From: ZC4RG17 sp036259475
GTDB lineage: Bacteria > Actinomycetota > Acidimicrobiia > Spongiisociales > ZC4RG35
NCBI GenBank assembly: GCA_036259475.1
Contig: DATABS010000001.1
Coordinates: 1-46,433, forward strand
Direction of reading: 5' to 3'
Length of the DNA stretch: 46,433 nt
The position numbers and the translations under genes are program-made. The notes under the pieces were generated by a model, which did no database searches, was not told the origin of the DNA, and saw nothing but the letters and a program-made list of their open reading frames with translations. This document shows, one piece after another, positions 7,910-15,661 of this stretch. Position 1 is the first letter of the stretch. Each line of letters begins with the position of its first letter.

Positions 7910-9615
7910 CGTATCCCAATCCGTCGACCGCCCTGGCCACCGTCGTCATCGACGAATTGGTGCGTGGCGGGGTCAGCCTCGTCGTCGCCAGTCCGGGGTC
8001 GAGGTCGACCGCCCTGGTCCTGGCCGTCACGGCGCAATCGAAAGCCGACTCCGTAATAGCCATCGACGAGCGCTCCGCCGGCTTCCATGCCCTCGGATTC
8101 GCCAAGGCGACCGGCCGGCCGGCGGCGGTGATCACCACATCCGGAACGGCCGCCGCCAACCTCTTGCCTGCAGTGGTCGAAGCCGACATGGCCGGTATCC
8201 CGCTCATCGCCGTCTCGGCCGACCGGCCACCCGAGCTGCGCGGCGTGGGAGCCAACCAGGCGATCGACCAGCCGGGCATCTACGGCACCTTCGTTCGCGC
8301 CTCACTCGACTTGGGACCGGCCGAGGTGAATCCCTCCGCCCCCCGCTGGTGGCGCTCAATGGTCTGTCAGGGTCTCGCCGCCGCCTCCGGATTCGGGGGC
8401 CGTCCAGGGCCCGTACACCTCAACATCGGCTTCCGGGAACCGACGGTGGCCGTGTCCGACGACGGGAGGACCCGGGAGGAGCCTTACCCCTGGGTCGACG
8501 ACGGCCGCCCGGACGGGCGCCCGTGGACCGAGGCGATCACCCGCCCCTTCGCCCCTGTGCGGCTCACGGAACCGCTCACGGACATCATCGCCCGAGCCCG
8601 GCGCGGCGTGATCATCGCCGGCGGGGGAGTGGACGGCACCGGTTCGATAGCCGAGCTGGGCGATCATTTCGGTTGGCCGGTCCTGGCGACGGCCGAATCG
8701 GGGTTGCGGGGGAGAGGCGATGTCGTCTCCACCGGGCACCATCTCGCCGAGCGGGTCGAGCCGGATCTCGTCATCCGGTTCGGCAGCCCCGGTCCATCCC
8801 GGCGGCTCCTCGAGATGGTGTCGCGTCCCACGCCCCAGGTGGTTGTCGACCCGAACTGGTCCGATCACGCCCGAGTCGCCCGGCTGCTCGTGCCGGCTCC
8901 ACCCGACCAGGTCGCCCTCGCTTTGATGGATCAAGTCCCACCTCGGCCCGCCGACGACTGGGTCAAATGGTGGAGCCAGGCAGATTCGGCCGTCATCGAG
9001 GCTTTGACGCCGGAGCTGGAGCGAACGCTCACCGAGCCCGCCGCGGCGGCGGCGGTCGGAGCTTCCGGAGCCGACCTCGTGGTGGTCGGCTCGTCGATGC
9101 CCATCCGGGACGTCGAGGCGTTCGCCTTCTCCGTCCCGCGCGTGATCGGCAATCGGGGAGCATCCGGTGTCGACGGCTTCGTCTCGACTGCGCTCGGCGC
9201 GGCCCGGTCGGTTGCTCGGCCTCTGGCGCTGACGGGTGACCTGTCGCTTCTCCACGACTCCAACGGTTTCCTGGTGGATCGGATACCTGATTGCGTGCTC
9301 GTGGTGGTCGACAACGGCGGAGGAGGAATCTTCTCTTTCCTGCCCCAGGCCGAGCATGTCGGCGAAGCGTTCGAACGGCTTTTCACGACGCCTCACGGGA
9401 GGAACCTGGCTGACCTCGCCCGATTCCACGGCCTCCGCCACTCCCGGGCTCAGACCGTCGACGAGCTGCGTCGGGCGATCGAGGCGGGCTGGGATGACGG
9501 AGGGGTCTCCCTCGTCCTGGTCGAGACTGAGCGGGAGGAGAACGTGGCAGAGCATCGCCGGCTCGACCGCCTGGCACTGCAGGCGGTTGCCGGGGTCGGG
9601 CCTCCGCCCGACTAG
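7906..9615 (+). CDS. menD: SEPHCHC synthase, thiamine-diphosphate dependent
   Basis: MenD condenses isochorismate with the succinic semialdehyde-ThDP adduct made from 2-oxoglutarate, the first committed step of menaquinone synthesis. The 569-residue protein has the pyrimidine-binding domain with SPGSRSTAL (residues about 26-34) and TTSGTAAANLLPAVVEAD, and a C-terminal diphosphate-binding motif starting GDLSLLHDSNG and ending VVDNGGGGIFSFLPQ. The GTG start overlaps the menC stop (GTGA). Its TAG stop lies inside the palindromic tetramer CTAG that also forms the stop of menF on the other strand, so the two men operons converge with no spacer. Isochorismate for MenD would come from the convergent MenF. 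Confidence 0.95.
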   Translation: MTYPNPSTALATVVIDELVRGGVSLVVASPGSRSTALVLAVTAQSKADSVIAIDERSAGFHALGFAKATGRPAAVITTSGTAAANLLPAVVEADMAGIPLIAVSADRPPELRGVGANQAIDQPGIYGTFVRASLDLGPAEVNPSAPRWWRSMVCQGLAAASGFGGRPGPVHLNIGFREPTVAVSDDGRTREEPYPWVDDGRPDGRPWTEAITRPFAPVRLTEPLTDIIARARRGVIIAGGGVDGTGSIAELGDHFGWPVLATAESGLRGRGDVVSTGHHLAERVEPDLVIRFGSPGPSRRLLEMVSRPTPQVVVDPNWSDHARVARLLVPAPPDQVALALMDQVPPRPADDWVKWWSQADSAVIEALTPELERTLTEPAAAAAVGASGADLVVVGSSMPIRDVEAFAFSVPRVIGNRGASGVDGFVSTALGAARSVARPLALTGDLSLLHDSNGFLVDRIPDCVLVVVDNGGGGIFSFLPQAEHVGEAFERLFTTPHGRNLADLARFHGLRHSRAQTVDELRRAIEAGWDDGGVSLVLVETEREENVAEHRRLDRLALQAVAGVGPPPD

Positions 9616-10814
9616 CCGCTTGCCTCCAGCGCGCCCATCATCGCCTGGAGTTTCAGGCGGGTCTCCTCCAGCTCGGCCTCGGGAAGTGAGCCGCTCACGA
9701 TGCCGGCGCCGGCGAACAGGCGAGCCCGGGCGCCGGACAGCTCGGCACAACGGAGGGCGATGGCGAACTCGCCGTCTCCCCGGCCGTCTGACCAACCCAC
9801 CGGCCCGGCGTACCTTCCCCGGTCCATGCCCTCCAGCGCGCCGATCAGCTCGAGAGCTCGCTCCACCGGGTTGCCGCCGACGGCGGCCGTGGGGTGGAGC
9901 GTCTCCACCAGCGACAGCACGTCGACCGAGGCAGGAACCGGTCCGGTGACCCGCGTGGCGAGGTGCTGGACGTTGTCGAGCCGGAGAATTGCGGGTTGGC
10001 TATCGAACTCAGGTTCCACCGCAGTGGTCGCCAGGGCCTCGCGTACCGAGCGTACGGCCAACTCGTGTTCCCATTGGTCCTTCTTCGACTCGAGCAGGGA
10101 CATCGCCGCCGCCTCGTCGGCCGCCCGATCCTGGAACGAAGGGGCCGATCCGGCCAGCACCAGCGATTCGAAGCGGTCGTGGCGGCGCCGGGACAGGAGC
10201 TCAGGGCTGGCGCCGACGAGATCGGCCACCCGGAAGACGTGGCATCCGGGAAACCGGTCGTGCAAATGGCGTAGCAGCCGTGGGGGATGGAATGGCTCAC
10301 GCGACCAGACGGCGTAGTCGCGGGCCAGCACCACTTTCTCGACGAAGCCGGACTCGATGTGGTCGATAGCCTCGGCCACCGCCTCCAGCCATCTCACGTC
10401 GGGCACCGATGATCCGGCGTAGCGGGCCCGGTCGGCTACCGGCTCAGACCCGGGAGGCGACGATGGAAACTCTGCTCCGTCGACAGTGGTCATCCACCAC
10501 TCCTCGCCCGCCCGCACGACCACGACCTGGGGGACGATCCCCATCGAGCCGCCCGACCCGATGGCGAAGGTCAGGGACCCGAACAGCACCGGACCGGAAC
10601 CGGGCCTCCCGATCGGATCTGACACGTCGGCGTCCCCTATGAGATTCGTCCATTCATCCCGGAGCACCTGGATCCGAGAGGAACCCGAGCCGGGATGGAG
10701 GCGGGCCGCCTCACCCCAACCCCACAGAGAGACTTCGGGTGACATCCACACCAGGTCGGGTGCCCGTGCCAGGGGGTCGGCGAGCGGGTCGATCGGTCGA
10801 GTGGCGAACTTCAC
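9612..10814 (-). CDS. menF: Isochorismate synthase
   Basis: This 400-residue chorismate-binding enzyme is expected to convert chorismate to isochorismate for MenD. The C-terminal half carries the family core: VEKVVLARDYAV, LHPTAAVGGNPVERALELI, and DGEFAIALRCAEL followed by LFAGAGIVSGSLPEAELEET. The alternatives are salicylate or siderophore-type isochorismate synthases, but the convergent menC-menD pair makes the menaquinone role most likely. The GTG start at 10814 overlaps the stop of the upstream MerR-like gene (GTGA), placing menF third in a murI operon. Its stop overlaps that of menD. No lysine A/EntC distinction can be made with certainty by eye. Confidence 0.9.
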   Translation of the reverse strand: MKFATRPIDPLADPLARAPDLVWMSPEVSLWGWGEAARLHPGSGSSRIQVLRDEWTNLIGDADVSDPIGRPGSGPVLFGSLTFAIGSGGSMGIVPQVVVVRAGEEWWMTTVDGAEFPSSPPGSEPVADRARYAGSSVPDVRWLEAVAEAIDHIESGFVEKVVLARDYAVWSREPFHPPRLLRHLHDRFPGCHVFRVADLVGASPELLSRRRHDRFESLVLAGSAPSFQDRAADEAAAMSLLESKKDQWEHELAVRSVREALATTAVEPEFDSQPAILRLDNVQHLATRVTGPVPASVDVLSLVETLHPTAAVGGNPVERALELIGALEGMDRGRYAGPVGWSDGRGDGEFAIALRCAELSGARARLFAGAGIVSGSLPEAELEETRLKLQAMMGALEASG

Positions 10815-11302
10815 GGGTCGCCGGTCTCGCTCCCCAGCCGTCGACGCGCTCCGTCGACCAGCAGCCGCTGAAAGTGATGGCCGACGAGACGCCGGGCCGC
10901 CGGCAGCATGGTTTCGAAGGAGTCAACCAGCCGGGCGGCCGCTTCGTCGTCGCTCGGCGCCGTGCCTTGGACCGGGTCGCTCACGAAACGGACGAATGCG
11001 TCGACGGCCGCCTCCGCTACCGGCCGCATCGCCTCGTCCGCCTGCCGGGCTATCTCGAGCAGCTCGCCGAGGGGCAATCCCGCCTCGACGAGCTCCAGCC
11101 CGGCGCGCACCGCCTCGGCGTCGTCCAGGTGGTAGAGCGGCTCGGGGCGCTCGGTTCGGGCTAGGAACAGGCCCTCCCGGGCGAGGACCTCGAGCAGCGG
11201 AAGCGACAGGCCCGCCAGGTCGGCGAGGTCGGCCAAGGTATGGAGGCGTTCGTGGTCGTCCGGCACCAACGCCTTGCGCAGGGCGACGTCTCGGGGATCC
11301 AT
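10811..11302 (-). CDS. MerR-like helix-turn-helix protein
   Basis: This 163-residue protein probably regulates transcription, though its target is unknown. Residues about 20-46 (LHTLADLADLAGLSLPLLEVLAREGLF) resemble the winged-helix start of MerR proteins, with a following LYHLDDAEAVRAGLELVEAGLPLGELLEIA segment typical of the MerR recognition and hinge region. Similar HTH-plus-helix blocks also occur as adenylate cyclase regulatory domains in Actinobacteria. The C-terminal 80 residues are helical with no cysteine sensor or recognisable ligand domain. It is one base from the murI stop and overlaps the menF start, so all three are probably cotranscribed. No catalytic residues are visible. Confidence 0.65.
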   Translation of the reverse strand: MDPRDVALRKALVPDDHERLHTLADLADLAGLSLPLLEVLAREGLFLARTERPEPLYHLDDAEAVRAGLELVEAGLPLGELLEIARQADEAMRPVAEAAVDAFVRFVSDPVQGTAPSDDEAAARLVDSFETMLPAARRLVGHHFQRLLVDGARRRLGSETGDP

Positions 11303-11303
11303 G

Positions 11304-12086
11304 TCACACCAAGGGTAGGAGTGCCGGGGTGGCGTCGATTCCCGCCGACCGAGCCGCCTCTAGCAGCGAACTGGTGTCACCGGTCGACACGATGTCGGTC
11401 GTCCCGGCTCCCGAATCGGCTCCCTGCGAACGGGCCACTCGGGCCGTTTGACGGGCGACGGCCGGTCCCGGATCGATCACGGCGACGCCCGGTCCCATCA
11501 CCCTTTCGATCACCGGACGCAACGCCGGATAGTGGGTGCAGGCCAGCACCAGCACGTCGACACCCGCCTCCCTCATCGGCTCCAGGCACTCACTCACCGA
11601 CTGTTCCACCGCCGATCCTTCGATCTGGCCGGCTTCCACGAGTTCGACCCAGTCGGGACAGGCCGCCGTCACGATCTCGACTCCGGCAGCGAATCGGTCG
11701 ACCGCGGAGGCGAAAAGCTTCCCTTGAAACGTGGCGGCAGTGGCGACCACGCCGACCGTTCCCCGCCGTGTCGCCTCGCTAGCGGGCTTCATCGCCGGTT
11801 CCATGCCGACGAAGGCGACCTCAGGATGAGCAGCCCGCAGCTGGTGGAGGGCTGCTGCCGAAGCCGTGTTGCAGGCAATCGTCACGACGGCGCTGCCTCG
11901 TTCCAACAGCCAACCCGCCACCAGACGGCACCGTTGCTCGACTTCACCCAGCGTGCGGACTCCGTACGGGGCGGCGGCCTGGTCGGCCACATAGACCAGG
12001 TCGGCCCCGGGGAGCAACCGGCGGATCTCCGCCAGGATGCTCATCCCGCCGACACCAGAGTCGAAGACGCCGATCATGGCGAACAT
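11304..12086 (-). CDS. murI: Glutamate racemase
   Basis: MurI interconverts L- and D-glutamate to supply D-Glu for peptidoglycan. The 260-residue protein opens with IGVFDSGVGGMSIL and has both catalytic cysteines, Cys72 in ACNTAS and Cys183 in ACTHYP, so it should be active. I took the ATG at 12086 (MFAMIGVFDSG); the second ATG, at 12077, is equally possible, and neither has a clear ribosome binding site. The frame extends to 12137 but that part would cross the divergent promoter region of the SDR gene. It heads the operon murI, MerR-like gene, menF, an unusual pairing of wall and quinone synthesis. Confidence 0.94.
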   Translation of the reverse strand: MFAMIGVFDSGVGGMSILAEIRRLLPGADLVYVADQAAAPYGVRTLGEVEQRCRLVAGWLLERGSAVVTIACNTASAAALHQLRAAHPEVAFVGMEPAMKPASEATRRGTVGVVATAATFQGKLFASAVDRFAAGVEIVTAACPDWVELVEAGQIEGSAVEQSVSECLEPMREAGVDVLVLACTHYPALRPVIERVMGPGVAVIDPGPAVARQTARVARSQGADSGAGTTDIVSTGDTSSLLEAARSAGIDATPALLPLV

Positions 12087-12156
12087 CTCAGCAGGCGCCC
12101 TTGTCGAACCCGGGATTTCGCTTGGTACCGTCCCCATCCCGATTTAGAGGAGGGAC

Positions 12157-12921
12157 ATGGATCTGAACGGAACCGTCGCCCTGATCACGGGCGGAGCATC
12201 CGGTCTCGGTGCCGCAACCGCCCGCCGACTGTCTGCCGCCGGAGCCGTGGTAGTGGTGGCCGACGTGCAGGAGGAGCTGGGTGACGGGGTGGCGAGCGAA
12301 GTCGGCGGCACCTTCGTGCGGACCGACGTGACCGACCCCGGCCTGGTAGAGGCGGCGGTTGCCGTCGCCGAGGAGATGGGATCTCTCCGTTCGCTCGTCA
12401 ACTGCGCCGGAATCGGCCCGCCGGCGCGCACCCTCAGCCGCGACGGCACGCCTCTCGACCTCGACGCCTACACCCGGGTGATTCAGATCAACCTCATCGG
12501 CACCTTCAACTGCATTCGCTTGGCGGCGGCGGCGATGGCTCGCACCGATCCGGTCGACCGGGATGGCAGCCGGGGGGCCATCGTCAGCACTGCCTCGGTG
12601 GCGGCGTTCGAAGGTCAGGTGGGTCAGGCCGCCTACTCGTCGTCGAAAGGCGGCGTCGTCGGTATGACGCTTCCCGTCGCCCGCGACCTCGCCGCGGTAG
12701 GTATCCGGGTGAACACGATCGCCCCGGGCCTGATCGACACGCCGCTGATGGCCGGCCTCCCCGAGGCGGCCAAGACATCTCTGGCCGAGCAGGTCCTCTT
12801 CCCCCGCCGCCTGGGCCGGCCCGAGGAGTACGCCGAACTGGCCCACCTGCTTCTGACGCACGACTACATGAACGGCGAGACGGTGCGGATGGACGGCGGC
12901 ATCCGCATGGGCCCCAAGTAA
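12157..12921 (+). CDS. Short-chain dehydrogenase, 3-hydroxyacyl-CoA dehydrogenase type 2-like
   Basis: This 254-residue NAD-dependent oxidoreductase has the Rossmann motif TGGASGLG (residues 11-18), the NCAGIG segment, and the catalytic Ser in STASVAAF with the YSSSK motif (Tyr and Lys). The overall layout, including NTIAPGLIDTPLMAGLPE and the C-terminal MDGGIRMGPK, resembles HSD17B10-type 3-hydroxyacyl-CoA dehydrogenases that act in beta-oxidation of short or branched acyl-CoAs. A GAGGAGGG ribosome site sits just ahead of the ATG. It stands alone between murI (divergent) and sufE (convergent), with no operon partner to narrow the substrate. Another alcohol or sterol substrate is possible. 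Confidence 0.85.
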   Translation: MDLNGTVALITGGASGLGAATARRLSAAGAVVVVADVQEELGDGVASEVGGTFVRTDVTDPGLVEAAVAVAEEMGSLRSLVNCAGIGPPARTLSRDGTPLDLDAYTRVIQINLIGTFNCIRLAAAAMARTDPVDRDGSRGAIVSTASVAAFEGQVGQAAYSSSKGGVVGMTLPVARDLAAVGIRVNTIAPGLIDTPLMAGLPEAAKTSLAEQVLFPRRLGRPEEYAELAHLLLTHDYMNGETVRMDGGIRMGPK

Positions 12922-12932
12922 CGGTCGGGTGG

Positions 12933-13358
12933 TCAGGCGGCTTGGGCTACCTGACGCTTGAGCCGCGCCAGGATCGCTCCCATGCCCCGCAGCCGCTGGG
13001 GGGTGATGACCTCTTCCAATCCGATGCCGTAATAGAAGTCATCGGGGACTGAGAGCACTTCCTCGGGCGAGGAGCCCTCCAGCCCATCCAGCAGGAGTCC
13101 CGCATAGCCCCGCACGGTGGGCGATTCGGGGGGTGCCGAGAAGAACATGTGCACCGCCCCTTCCTCGTCGATCTCCGTGGCGAGGAAGAACGGCGTCTGA
13201 CACTCCTTGACCTCTTCCAGCAGCGACGGATCGTCGGCATAGCGGGCGGGCAGCTCCGGCAGCCTCCGGGAGTAGTCGAGGAGTGCCTCCAGCCGGAACT
13301 GTTTGGGTGACGTGGCGAGCACATCGACGATCGTCTGTAGGCGGGGAGGGAGGGCCAT
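12933..13358 (-). CDS. sufE: Cysteine desulfuration protein SufE
   Basis: SufE accepts sulfane sulfur from the cysteine desulfurase and passes it to the Fe-S scaffold. The 141-residue protein has the family's active cysteine Cys53 in VKECQTPFFL, and the later GYAGLLLDGLEGSSPEEVL segment typical of SufE. I chose the ATG at 13358 (MALPPRLQTIVDVL), where similarity to the family starts; the frame is open to 13490 but would overlap the rhodanese gene. It diverges from that sulfurtransferase, a common actinobacterial pairing, and a perfect 8-bp inverted repeat lies between them. Confidence 0.92.
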   Translation of the reverse strand: MALPPRLQTIVDVLATSPKQFRLEALLDYSRRLPELPARYADDPSLLEEVKECQTPFFLATEIDEEGAVHMFFSAPPESPTVRGYAGLLLDGLEGSSPEEVLSVPDDFYYGIGLEEVITPQRLRGMGAILARLKRQVAQAA

Positions 13359-13416
13359 GAATCCCCATTTTCGTATCTTGCGGCACGTTTGCCCAACCTG
13401 CGCTATCGTCGGATTA

Positions 13417-13434
13417 CCACTATCCCGATAGTGG
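13417..13434. promoter_or_regulatory. 18-bp perfect palindrome between sufE and the rhodanese gene, candidate operator
   Basis: CCACTATC and GATAGTGG are exact inverted repeats separated by two bases. The site lies 21 bases before the rhodanese ATG and 58 bases before the sufE ATG, where a transcription start would be expected. That places a dimeric repressor so it could control one or both sulfur genes. The regulator is not in the window and I cannot assign the motif to a known family. Confidence 0.6.
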
Positions 13435-13455
13435 AAACCGAGACCAGGAGGAGAC

Positions 13456-14331
13456 ATGCCCGTCGACCCAGATCCGAATCCGCGTTTCACAGCCTATGAC
13501 CGGCCCGAGATGCTGGTGTCGACTGAATGGCTGGCCGAGCACCTCGACGATCCCAACGTGGTGGTGGTCGAGTCGGACGAAGACGTTCTCCTCTACGACA
13601 CCGGACATATCCCGGGCGCGGTCAAGATCGACTGGCACCAGGACCTCAACGACCCGCTGGTGCGCGACTATCTGGATGCCGAATCGTTTGCCCGTCTCAT
13701 GTCTGAGAGGGGCATCTCACCGGATACCACCGTCGTCTTCTACGGAGACAACTTCAACTGGTGGGCCGCCTACGCATTGTGGGTCTTCTCCCTGTTCGGT
13801 CACGAGGACCTGCGACTTCTCGACGGTGGGCGCCAGAAGTGGCTCGAGGAAGGTCGCGAGATGACGACGGACAAGCCCGATCGGGTGCCGAGCGAGTATC
13901 CCGTGCCGAGCAGGGACGACTCGCGGATCCGGGCCTTCATCCAGGACGCGGTCGACCATTCGCAGAAGAGCTTGCCGCTGGTCGACGTGCGTTCACCCGA
14001 GGAATACCGGGGCGAGCGGATGCACATGCCCGACTACCCCAACGAGGGCGCGTTGCGCGGGGGCCATATCCCCGGTGCGGCCAACGTGCCGTGGAAAAGG
14101 GCTGCCAACGAGGACGGCACCTTCAAGGACCGCCAGGAGCTGGAGTCGATCTATCTCGAGGAGGTCGGCCTGGCGCCGACCGACGATGTCATCGCCTATT
14201 GCCGGATCGGCGAGCGCTCGTCACACACCTGGTTCGTCCTCACTCACCTGCTCGGCTTCGAGCACGTCCGCAACTACGACGGCTCGTGGACCGAGTACGG
14301 CAACGCCGTGCGGGTGCCGGTGGAACGCTGA
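13456..14331 (+). CDS. Thiosulfate sulfurtransferase (rhodanese), CysA/SseA type
   Basis: This 291-residue cytoplasmic enzyme has two rhodanese domains; only the second is catalytic. The active loop is Cys249 in YCRIGERSSHTWFVL, the sequence style of mycobacterial CysA2/SseA proteins, which transfer sulfane sulfur from thiosulfate or mercaptopyruvate. The inactive N-terminal domain contains HIPGAVKIDW and VVFYGDNFNWWAAYALWV. An AGGAGGAG ribosome site precedes the ATG. Thiosulfate is favoured over 3-mercaptopyruvate by the CRxGxR loop. It faces sufE across a palindromic site, suggesting a joint role in sulfur trafficking to Fe-S clusters or thiolated cofactors. Confidence 0.93.
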   Translation: MPVDPDPNPRFTAYDRPEMLVSTEWLAEHLDDPNVVVVESDEDVLLYDTGHIPGAVKIDWHQDLNDPLVRDYLDAESFARLMSERGISPDTTVVFYGDNFNWWAAYALWVFSLFGHEDLRLLDGGRQKWLEEGREMTTDKPDRVPSEYPVPSRDDSRIRAFIQDAVDHSQKSLPLVDVRSPEEYRGERMHMPDYPNEGALRGGHIPGAANVPWKRAANEDGTFKDRQELESIYLEEVGLAPTDDVIAYCRIGERSSHTWFVLTHLLGFEHVRNYDGSWTEYGNAVRVPVER

Positions 14332-14389
14332 CGTTTCCTGGAGGGCCGAGGATCGTGGCGGCTACCTACCGTCAGGGTCCGGCGAAAGG

Positions 14390-15661
14390 TCATCCCAGGT
14401 CGGTGGCCAGCAGGTCCTGGACTGTCTCCCGCCTGACGACCAGCCGCGCCTCTCCCGCCTCGGCGAACACGACCGCCGGGCGCAGCACCTTGTTGTAGTT
14501 GGAACCCATCGATTGGCCGTACGCCCCGGTGACCGGCGTGGCGAGGAGATCGCCCACCCGCAGGTCGGCGGGCAGGAACGCCTGGCGCACGAGGATGTCA
14601 CCGGATTCGCAGTGCTTTCCCACCACCCGGGCCTCCATGGTCCGGGGTGCATCGACCGAGCGGACCAGGAACGCCTCGTACCCCGACCCGTAGAACACCG
14701 GTCGGGGATTGTCACTCATCCCTCCGTCCACCGCCACGTAGGTACGGACGCCGGGGATGTCCTTGATGGTCCCGACGCGGTAGACGGTGACCGCCGCCCC
14801 GGCGACGATGGAGCGGCCCGGCTCGGCCCAGATTCGACCGTCGAAGCCCGCCGCCTCCGCTCCGGCTTTGATGGTCTGGGCCCACTCCGCGATCGACGGC
14901 GCCGCCTCGCCGCCGACGTAGGCGACGCCCAGGCCTCCTCCGACCGACATCTCGCCCAGACCCTGTCGCACGGTGAACTCGGCGATCACTCGTGACGCCT
15001 CGAAAAAGGAGTCGGACCGGAACACTTGCGAGCCGATGTGGGCGTGGATCCCGATCAGGTCGAGGACGGGCGAGTCGCCCGCCCGTTTGACGGCGGCATC
15101 CGCTGCCCCGGTGGAGACGGTGAAGCCGAATTTGGAGTCGTCGTGGCCGGTGTGAACGAACTCGTGGGTGTGGGCCTCGACTCCGGGCGTTATCCGTACC
15201 ATGACCTGAGGCGCCGGGTCGCCAGGCTCGATCAGGGCCTCCAGGCGGTCGATCTCGTCGAATGAGTCGACGACGATCACTCCGGCCCCCGAATCCAAAG
15301 CGGCCCGCAACTCGGCGACCGACTTGTTGTTGCCATGCATGACGAGGCGGTCGGCGGGCACGCCCGCCGCCAGCGTCACCGCCAGCTCACCCAGGGTCGA
15401 TACGTCGACGCGCATACCTTCGGCGTGAACCACCGACGCGATCGCCCGACACAGGAACGCCTTGGCGGCGTAGACGGCCGTGTCGCCGAAGGCGGCAACC
15501 GCTTGACGGCAACGGCTTCGGATATGGCCGACGTCGTAGACGAACAGAGGAGTACCGAACTCCTCGGCGAGATCGGATACGTCACAGCCCCCGATCCAAA
15601 GGTCCCCGGCAGACCGGACCTCGGCCGTGTCCGGCAGGAGATTTCGGGGTAGGGGTCTCAC
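14390..15661 (-). CDS. lysA: Diaminopimelate decarboxylase
   Basis: LysA decarboxylates meso-diaminopimelate to L-lysine, the last step of the pathway. The 423-residue protein has the pyridoxal-phosphate lysine in VYAAKAFLC, the phosphate-binding SVGGGLG motif, and the CESGDIL segment supplying a cysteine from the partner subunit, so the dimer active site appears complete. The GTG start overlaps the stop of the acyl-CoA synthetase upstream (GTGA), so it is translated with a gene of unrelated function. Family-III decarboxylases of this fold include ornithine and carboxynorspermidine enzymes, but the YAAKAFLC and CESGD signatures fit LysA best. Confidence 0.94.
   Translation of the reverse strand: MRPLPRNLLPDTAEVRSAGDLWIGGCDVSDLAEEFGTPLFVYDVGHIRSRCRQAVAAFGDTAVYAAKAFLCRAIASVVHAEGMRVDVSTLGELAVTLAAGVPADRLVMHGNNKSVAELRAALDSGAGVIVVDSFDEIDRLEALIEPGDPAPQVMVRITPGVEAHTHEFVHTGHDDSKFGFTVSTGAADAAVKRAGDSPVLDLIGIHAHIGSQVFRSDSFFEASRVIAEFTVRQGLGEMSVGGGLGVAYVGGEAAPSIAEWAQTIKAGAEAAGFDGRIWAEPGRSIVAGAAVTVYRVGTIKDIPGVRTYVAVDGGMSDNPRPVFYGSGYEAFLVRSVDAPRTMEARVVGKHCESGDILVRQAFLPADLRVGDLLATPVTGAYGQSMGSNYNKVLRPAVVFAEAGEARLVVRRETVQDLLATDLG

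Noticed and set aside
8356..9795. 479-codon open frame on the minus strand opposite menD
   Set aside because: Arg/Gly/Pro-rich shadow of menD; no ribosome site and no recognisable domain.
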